From contig ONIF01000040.1 of assembly GCA_900317795.1 (NCBI GenBank), forward strand, positions 1 through 10,993: a stretch of 10,993 bases of DNA, in the 5' to 3' direction. The translations under genes were made by a program, and so were the position numbers. This stretch comes from an uncultured Eubacteriales bacterium. GTDB taxonomy: Bacteria > Bacillota > Clostridia > Oscillospirales > Acutalibacteraceae. A model generated the notes under the pieces. The model was given only the letters and a program-made list of their open reading frames with translations, was not told the origin of the DNA and did no database searches. This document shows, piece after piece, positions 6,554 to 10,993 of the stretch (position 1 is its first letter; every line of letters starts with the position of its first letter).

Positions 6554-8917
6554 TCAGCCTGCATAAAATTTCTCCGCAAATCTCACGCTGTCCATAGCAT
6601 CTGCACCGTAAAAGTCCGCCCCTATCATATCCGCATATTCCTGATTTAAAACAGCACCGCCTACCATGGTAGTAATACTCCTGTCTGTTTCATTCAGCAG
6701 TTTTATCGTTTCCGCCATTGACGGTACTGTTGTTGTCATCAATGCACTCAGTCCCACCAATTTACAGTTATGTTCCAATGCACACTTTACAATCATTTCG
6801 GGCGGTACATCTCTCCCCAAGTCATACACCGTAAATCCATAACTTTCCATCAAAACTTTTACAATGTTTTTTCCTATATCATGTATATCTCCCTTGACCG
6901 TCGCCAAAACAATGGCTTTGCTTTTATCAATCCGGTCTTTGGGGATTTTCTTTTTCACTTCCTCAAAAGAAAGTGAAGCCGTTTCCGCACTCATCAAAAG
7001 CTGTGGCAAATATGCCTTTTTCTGTTCAAAAGCCGTTCCTATCTCATTCAGTGCAGGCACGATATGTTTATTGATGACATCAAGGGGCGATATGCTTTCC
7101 AACAGCTTTTTCGTTTGAGTGACTGCACCGTCTTTTAAGCCTTTCACAATGCATACATGGAGATTTTCTTCCGACTTCACATCAGTTTTTGCAACTCCCT
7201 GAATGGCTGACGCATAATTGATATAATCCACACAACCTGTATCTAAACAATTCAACGCCCTGTACGCATAGTAAATATTCATCATTTCCTCTGCAAACGG
7301 GTTCATTATTGCACAATTCAAGCCACTCTGCAAGGCATTTGCATAAAACGTGCTTGTCACAAGATTTCTTTGAGGAAGTCCAAACGATATATTTGATATG
7401 CCAAGACTTGTTTTTACGCCCAATGCCCTTATCAATCTGATACTTTCCAGCGTCACTACCGCACTTTCGGGATTTGACGAAATAGTCAATGCAAGTGGGT
7501 CAACAATTATCTCTCTCTTTGAAATGCCGTATTCCTCTGCCCTTGCAATGATTTTTTCTGCAATTTTCGCCCTGTCGGGTGCATTGTCGGGTATGCCCTT
7601 TTCGTCTATTGTCAAGGCAATCAGCCCTCCGCCATATTTCTGCACTATCGGCAAAACATTTTTCATGCTTTCCTCCGTGCCGTTCACGGAATTCACCAAC
7701 GGCTTTCCGTTGTATATTCTCATCGCCTGTTCCAGCGTTTCAAATTTAGTCGAATCTATCTGCAAAGGCAAATCTGTAACCGCCTGTATGCCCGATATAC
7801 ATTTTTTCATCATATCCGTTTCGTCAATTTCGGGTAAGCCTACATTTACATCAAGTATATGTACATTTTTATCTGCCTGCCTTACCGCCTCATTCAGCAC
7901 ATAATTCAAATCCCCTGTACGCAAAGCCTCTTTTAATTTCGGCTTGCCTGTCGGGTTTATTCTTTCCCCTATCAAAATCGGCTCTTTATCAACAATAACA
8001 GCATGAGTATAGGAAGATACCATTGTGATGTCTTTATATATCGGGCATTCATACGGCATATATTGTGTTTTCTCAATCGTCTTTTTGATAAATTCGGGCG
8101 TTGTTCCGCAGCAGCCGCCCAATATACTTGCACCGTGTTCCGCCAACTGTACCATGTAATCCGAAAATTCCTCTGCACCGATATTAAAGACCGTTTCACC
8201 GTCAACGACTTCGGGCAAGCCTGCATTTGGATTGACGATTATCGGCACAGATGAATATTTTGCAAAATCGTCTATGATTTCAAGCATTTTGTCGGGACCG
8301 AGTGAACAGTTCATTCCAAGTGCATCAACTCCCAATCCCTCCAGCATGGCAATCATTGCCGCAGGATTGGCACCCGTCATCAATTTTCCCGTGCCGTCAT
8401 ACACGTTTGTAACAAATATCGGCAAGTCACAATTTTCTTTGGCTGCCAGAACTGCCGCCTTTGTTTCATAACTGTCATTCATAGTTTCTATCAAAATCAA
8501 GTCTGCACCGCAGTCTTTTGCGGCTTTCACGTTATCCGCAAAGATAGAAACAGCTTCCTCAAATGCCAAATCTCCCAAAGGTTCAAGCAGTTTTCCCGTA
8601 GGTCCCATGTCGAAAGCAATATATTTTTCACTTTCCCCGACTTCCTCAACGGCTTTTTTTGCACACTCTATGCCCTTTTTTATCAACTCCGCATAATTCA
8701 GAAATTTAGTCCTGTTTACTCCGAATGTATTTGTTTTTATAATATTTGCCCCTGCCTTTAAATACGACTTATGCAAGGTTACTATTTTATGCGGCTGGGT
8801 GATATTCCAAGTTTCGGGGGCTTCACCTGCTTGCAAGCCTTTTTTCTGCAAAACAGTACCTGTTCCCCCGTCAAAATATACACGCTTTTCTTTTATCAAT
8901 TCTCTTATATCTTTCAT
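6554..8917 (-). CDS. metH: Cobalamin-dependent methionine synthase, short form without activation domain
   Basis: MetH moves a methyl group from 5-methyltetrahydrofolate via cobalamin to homocysteine, giving methionine. The 787 residues hold three of the four usual modules. The homocysteine domain (about 1-290) has zinc ligands C204, C269 and C270 in 'GMNCS' and 'GGCCGT'. The pterin (methyl-folate) domain (about 312-570) has 'ILIGERINPTGK', 'DVNVG' (356-360) and 'QIDST' (386-390). The cap plus B12-binding domains (about 585-787) have the cobalamin-ligating histidine H679 in 'GDIHDIGKN', 'GLSALMTTT' and 'VGGA'. The AdoMet-dependent reactivation domain, present in the roughly 1,200-residue E. 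coli enzyme, is absent and is encoded by the gene just upstream. GGGGA lies 7 bases before the ATG. No B12 or SAM riboswitch is visible upstream. Confidence 0.96.
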   Translation of the reverse strand: MKDIRELIKEKRVYFDGGTGTVLQKKGLQAGEAPETWNITQPHKIVTLHKSYLKAGANIIKTNTFGVNRTKFLNYAELIKKGIECAKKAVEEVGESEKYIAFDMGPTGKLLEPLGDLAFEEAVSIFADNVKAAKDCGADLILIETMNDSYETKAAVLAAKENCDLPIFVTNVYDGTGKLMTGANPAAMIAMLEGLGVDALGMNCSLGPDKMLEIIDDFAKYSSVPIIVNPNAGLPEVVDGETVFNIGAEEFSDYMVQLAEHGASILGGCCGTTPEFIKKTIEKTQYMPYECPIYKDITMVSSYTHAVIVDKEPILIGERINPTGKPKLKEALRTGDLNYVLNEAVRQADKNVHILDVNVGLPEIDETDMMKKCISGIQAVTDLPLQIDSTKFETLEQAMRIYNGKPLVNSVNGTEESMKNVLPIVQKYGGGLIALTIDEKGIPDNAPDRAKIAEKIIARAEEYGISKREIIVDPLALTISSNPESAVVTLESIRLIRALGVKTSLGISNISFGLPQRNLVTSTFYANALQSGLNCAIMNPFAEEMMNIYYAYRALNCLDTGCVDYINYASAIQGVAKTDVKSEENLHVCIVKGLKDGAVTQTKKLLESISPLDVINKHIVPALNEIGTAFEQKKAYLPQLLMSAETASLSFEEVKKKIPKDRIDKSKAIVLATVKGDIHDIGKNIVKVLMESYGFTVYDLGRDVPPEMIVKCALEHNCKLVGLSALMTTTVPSMAETIKLLNETDRSITTMVGGAVLNQEYADMIGADFYGADAMDSVRFAEKFYAG

Positions 8918-8976
8918 ATATCTATCCCCATTCTCAAGCCTAACTCAATTTTTCATAAAACCACCGTCAGAATAAC

Positions 8977-9006
8977 TGCACATTGCACATTGCTAATTGC
9001 ACATTG
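8977..9006. repeat. Heptamer tandem repeat TGCACAT between the two methionine synthase genes
   Basis: Four consecutive 7-base units are present: TGCACAT (8977-8983), TGCACAT (8984-8990), TGCTAAT (8991-8997) and TGCACAT (8998-9004), plus a final TG. The array directly abuts the stop codon of the activation-domain gene. It resembles the short CAATGTGCAAT/TTAGCAATG-type strings scattered between genes in some clostridial genomes. It fills about a third of the 89-base gap before metH. Confidence 0.75.
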
Positions 9007-9010
9007 TCAA
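8982..9010 (-). promoter_or_regulatory. Possible promoter of metH inside the heptamer array
   Basis: On the minus strand a consensus -35 TTGACA (9010-9005) overlaps the stop codon of the upstream gene. A 17-base spacer (9004-8988) leads to TGCAAT (8987-8982), a 4-of-6 match to TATAAT. The -10 is formed by the heptamer repeat itself, so the match may be chance. metH may equally be transcribed with the upstream gene. Confidence 0.3.
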
Positions 9011-9597
9011 TAAACCCCCATAATTGCAGTGATTGATTTTACAGGTGTCATCAGGTATGCGGAATTTAAAGTGATACCTAAAGTTTCAGCGGCACTCAGT
9101 CTTTCCAAAAGCGGTTTCTGAAATTCAATGGAGAAATCCCCGTAGCCTGCACTGAAACGGCTTGCACACTTCAAATTTTTGCTTAAAATATCCGATACAT
9201 AGTCGCAAAAGCTCTCTATTGCCGCAGAAGAAAGCCCATCTGTCACAAAATGCTCTGCCTGTGAGGTAATATTGAGCCTTGCAAGAAGTCTGTCAACAGC
9301 TATCCCCGCTGTGACGGCTAATACAAACACTTCCCTGCACCCCTGCAAATTCTTGTAAAGATTTTTGCTTTTTACCTGTGCAAAGTCGAATTTGCAAATA
9401 TTTTCCTCTGACAAGTCAACGGGTATTCTGATATATGCACACCTGTAATTCACAACGGCACTAAACTGCTTTCGGCACTTTTCAAGCACTTCACTTTCAT
9501 AATTCCTGTCGGTTTTCAGCCTTAATGCAAGCTCATTTTTATTTATCTCTATATCTTCGGCATTTGCCATAATGATTTTTACATCACTGTTTTTCAT
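9007..9597 (-). CDS. Stand-alone methionine synthase activation-domain protein
   Basis: This 196-residue protein matches the vitamin B12-dependent methionine synthase activation domain found as a separate protein in clostridia and Thermotoga. In whole MetH that domain binds AdoMet and remethylates the enzyme after its cob(I)alamin is oxidised. The signature is RFSAGYGD (147-154), corresponding to the RxxPGY AdoMet-binding motif of E. coli MetH, with the proline replaced by alanine. It is followed by the typical 'GITLNSAYLMTPVKSITAIMG' pattern (about 174-194). AAGGTG lies 6 bases before the ATG. metH follows after 89 bases on the same strand, so the two are a split enzyme and probably co-transcribed. 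Some free-standing members may serve other corrinoid proteins, but the neighbouring short MetH makes it the obvious partner. Confidence 0.9.
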   Translation of the reverse strand: MKNSDVKIIMANAEDIEINKNELALRLKTDRNYESEVLEKCRKQFSAVVNYRCAYIRIPVDLSEENICKFDFAQVKSKNLYKNLQGCREVFVLAVTAGIAVDRLLARLNITSQAEHFVTDGLSSAAIESFCDYVSDILSKNLKCASRFSAGYGDFSIEFQKPLLERLSAAETLGITLNSAYLMTPVKSITAIMGVY

Positions 9598-9613
9598 TCA
9601 AATCACCTTACAA

Positions 9614-9642
9614 ATTATATCATATAATTTCCGTACTTGCAA
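9614..9642 (-). promoter_or_regulatory. Possible promoter of the methionine synthase pair
   Basis: On the minus strand TTGCAA (9642-9637; 4 of 6 to the -35 consensus), a 17-base spacer and TATAAT (9619-9614) lie upstream of the activation-domain gene. The predicted start would fall near 9607, inside the AAGGTG ribosome binding site, leaving almost no leader. Either this promoter is wrong or the transcript starts very close to the gene. No riboswitch can fit in this gap. Confidence 0.35.
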
Positions 9643-9648
9643 CAAACA

Positions 9649-9682
9649 GAATACCCATACAGAAAATTCTGTACGGGTATTC
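9649..9682 (-). terminator. Terminator of the Ig-repeat protein gene
   Basis: A 14-bp stem, GAATACCCATACAG (9649-9662) with CTGTACGGGTATTC (9669-9682), surrounds a 6-base loop. On the minus strand the single mismatch becomes a G-U wobble, so the RNA hairpin is fully paired there, while plus-strand RNA has an A-C mismatch. It is followed by a modest T-rich tail (TGTTTGTTG). It lies 36 bases after the stop of the repeat-protein gene and isolates that gene from the methionine synthase pair. Confidence 0.7.
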
Positions 9683-9718
9683 CAAATTCAGAAGGTATTC
9701 ATATAAGACGTTATACAC

Positions 9719-10993
9719 TTACTTGCCTGTTACTGTAAAGTATTTTACAGCAGTTGCCTTTTTACTGTCTGTAACGGTTACACGTATCTGATAAGTAGCG
9801 GCTGTGGGGATAGTAACATTGGTGTAGGTTGAAGATGTATTGGAAATAGTTGTCCAGCCCGATGAACTTCCCACGAGCATTCTCTCTACTTTATAAGTAT
9901 AGGGAGATGTGCCGTTAGCAGCCGCAAAAGTTACTTTAACCGTTTTACCGCTTGTAACGCTTGTTGCACTGATAGTTGAATTGTTTGTAATAGCAGATGT
10001 TACCGTCACGGTAAAATACTTCTTAACAACTGTTCCTGTATTGTCTTTAACCTTGACACATACATCTTTTGTGCCTGTGCCTGCAAACTTGATTGAAGTA
10101 GAAGTTGTTGTGGAGAAATCCTGTTTTGTACTCCATGTGTCGGAAGAAGATGCCTTGTAGTAAACAGCGTATTTATAAGGAGTTGTACCGCCTGTTGCAG
10201 ATGCTTTTACAGCTATCGTATCACCAAGTTTAACGCTTGCTGCCGAAAGGGTTGAAGTATTGGAAAGAACTGCATTTGTTACTTTGAGAGTGAAGAATTT
10301 CTTTTCAACTGTGCCGTTGCTGTCCTGAACTTTGATACATACATCATAAGTGGTAGCTTTTGCAGGCTTTATTGTAACGGTTTCGTTAGGCTTGAAGCCC
10401 TGTGCGGTAGTCCAGTTGGAGTCGCTTGTCTTTTTGTAGAGCATAGCGAAATTGTAGTAGCCTGTACCGCCTGTTGCAGAACCTGTGAGAGTAACGGTCT
10501 TGCCGAGAGTGATAGACGTTGCTGACATCTTTGAAGTATTTGTCAAGCCCCGCTTAACTGTTACTGTAAAGTATTTTTTCTGAATGCTGCCGTCAGACAT
10601 CTTGACTTTTATGCAGATGTCATAAGTAGTAGCCTTTGCAGGTTTTATTGCAACTGAACTTGTTGTGCTGAAATCCTTTGCGGTAGTCCAGTTTGTATCA
10701 CTTGTTTTCTTATAGAAGAAAGCATACTTTGAACCGCCCGAAGCACTTGCCGTAACGGTATTTCCAAGAGTTATAGTTGTTGCCGAAATTTTCATTGTTG
10801 CAGTAGGCAAAGGACCTATTTTCAATGTAAAGAATTTCTTCACGATAGTGCCTGTCTTATCCTTTACTTTGATACATACATCATATGCTACAGCTTTTGC
10901 GGGTTTTATTGAAACAGTTGTATTTGTGCTGAAATTCTGTGCGGTAGTCCAGTTTGTATCGGTTGTTTTCTTATAAACCATCTGATACTGATA
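9719..10993 (-). CDS. Tandem Ig-like repeat protein, C-terminal part (5' end outside window)
   Basis: The frame is open to the window edge: four codons (YQYQ) precede the first visible Met and fit the repeat pattern, so the true start is beyond 10993. The visible 424 residues are five consecutive beta-sandwich-like modules of about 83-92 residues. Each follows the plan 'SATSITLGKTV', then 'YYKKTSDTNWTTAQDFS', 'VTIKPAKATTYDVCIKVKD' and 'GTVVKKYFTVTV'. Similar modules (Ig-like, sometimes labelled triple-tyrosine or Y_Y_Y) occur in large extracellular proteins of ruminococci, where they act as spacers or adhesion modules. The protein ends right after the last module (TGK), without LPXTG sorting signal, dockerin or membrane anchor. 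Four modules carry one Cys each at the same place ('YDVCIKV'); the last module lacks it and is the most diverged. Location and function depend on the unseen N terminus. Confidence 0.8.
   Translation of the reverse strand, partial: YQYQMVYKKTTDTNWTTAQNFSTNTTVSIKPAKAVAYDVCIKVKDKTGTIVKKFFTLKIGPLPTATMKISATTITLGNTVTASASGGSKYAFFYKKTSDTNWTTAKDFSTTSSVAIKPAKATTYDICIKVKMSDGSIQKKYFTVTVKRGLTNTSKMSATSITLGKTVTLTGSATGGTGYYNFAMLYKKTSDSNWTTAQGFKPNETVTIKPAKATTYDVCIKVQDSNGTVEKKFFTLKVTNAVLSNTSTLSAASVKLGDTIAVKASATGGTTPYKYAVYYKASSSDTWSTKQDFSTTTSTSIKFAGTGTKDVCVKVKDNTGTVVKKYFTVTVTSAITNNSTISATSVTSGKTVKVTFAAANGTSPYTYKVERMLVGSSSGWTTISNTSSTYTNVTIPTAATYQIRVTVTDSKKATAVKYFTVTGK
9728..10993 (-). repeat. Five in-frame Ig-like module repeats, period about 260-280 bp
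   Basis: Module boundaries on the minus strand are about 10993-10814 (partial), 10801-10553, 10543-10277, 10264-9998 and 9988-9728. DNA similarity is visible: the plus-strand word GCGGTAGTCCAGTT recurs near 10402, 10679 and 10940, at spacings of about 277 and 261 bases. The three upstream modules are closest to each other, the fourth is more diverged and the fifth most of all. Confidence 0.8.

Noticed and set aside
7398..7904. 168-codon open frame on the plus strand
   Set aside because: It lies entirely antisense to the well-supported metH, has low-complexity Ser/Ile-rich content and resembles no family; it is a shadow frame.
8918..9006. Possible cobalamin or SAM riboswitch upstream of metH
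   Set aside because: The gap is only 89 bases and contains a heptamer repeat and no conserved riboswitch core; the gap before the activation gene is likewise too short.
8771..9013. 80-codon plus-strand frame ending in the heptamer repeat
   Set aside because: It mostly overlaps the metH 5' end antisense, and its tail only translates the TGCACAT repeats; it shows no protein features.
9728..10993. Repeats considered as a CRISPR-like or mobile-element array
   Set aside because: The period of about 260-280 bp, the continuous open frame and the conserved protein pattern show protein module repeats, not a nucleic-acid array.

Overview
The sequence looks like a low-GC, endospore-forming, anaerobic member of the Clostridia, possibly Ruminococcus-like or another member of the Oscillospiraceae. 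That placement is inferred from four things: a fused AdhE, a cobalamin-dependent MetH whose activation domain is a separate gene, SpoIIM-like and YqfD-like proteins, and an Ig-like repeat protein of a style common in ruminococci. Apart from the first ~180 bases, composition is uniform and AT-rich.

Layout. Bases 1-180 are about 67% GC and carry degenerate tandem repeats. The next 60 bases are 33% GC. The junction cuts into the 5' part of a plus-strand yqfD-like gene (to 998), so the N-terminal half of YqfD is missing. Every other gene is on the minus strand. From right to left they are: the 3' end of a gene for a tandem Ig-like repeat protein (10993-9719, with a terminator at 9682-9649); the stand-alone MetH activation domain (9597-9007); a short MetH without that domain (8917-6554); a SpoIIM-like membrane protein (6497-5871); a YesL/DUF624-like membrane protein (5846-4914); AdhE (4857-2260) behind a near-consensus promoter; a small ORF derived from the alcohol dehydrogenase half of AdhE (2246-1896); a terminator (1892-1859); and a PflX/PflA-like radical SAM protein (1840-965) whose 3' end overlaps the yqfD 3' end by 34 bases.

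How the genes work together. The MetH pair is a split cobalamin methionine synthase: one protein does methyl transfer, the other presents AdoMet for reactivation. AdhE carries out the two NADH-consuming steps from acetyl-CoA to ethanol in fermentation. The small ADH-like ORF sits 13 bases behind it with its own ribosome binding site and is the most unusual item in the window. It keeps parts of the ADH nucleotide-binding domain but has lost the GGGS motif and all metal ligands. Its size differences from AdhE, where they can be aligned, are whole codons. The two membrane proteins are closely spaced and probably co-transcribed.

No tRNA, rRNA, CRISPR array, insertion sequence or phage gene was seen. 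No obviously new defence or mobile system is visible. The best leads are the ADH-like ORF, the terminator placed directly before the radical SAM start, and the composition break at the left edge.
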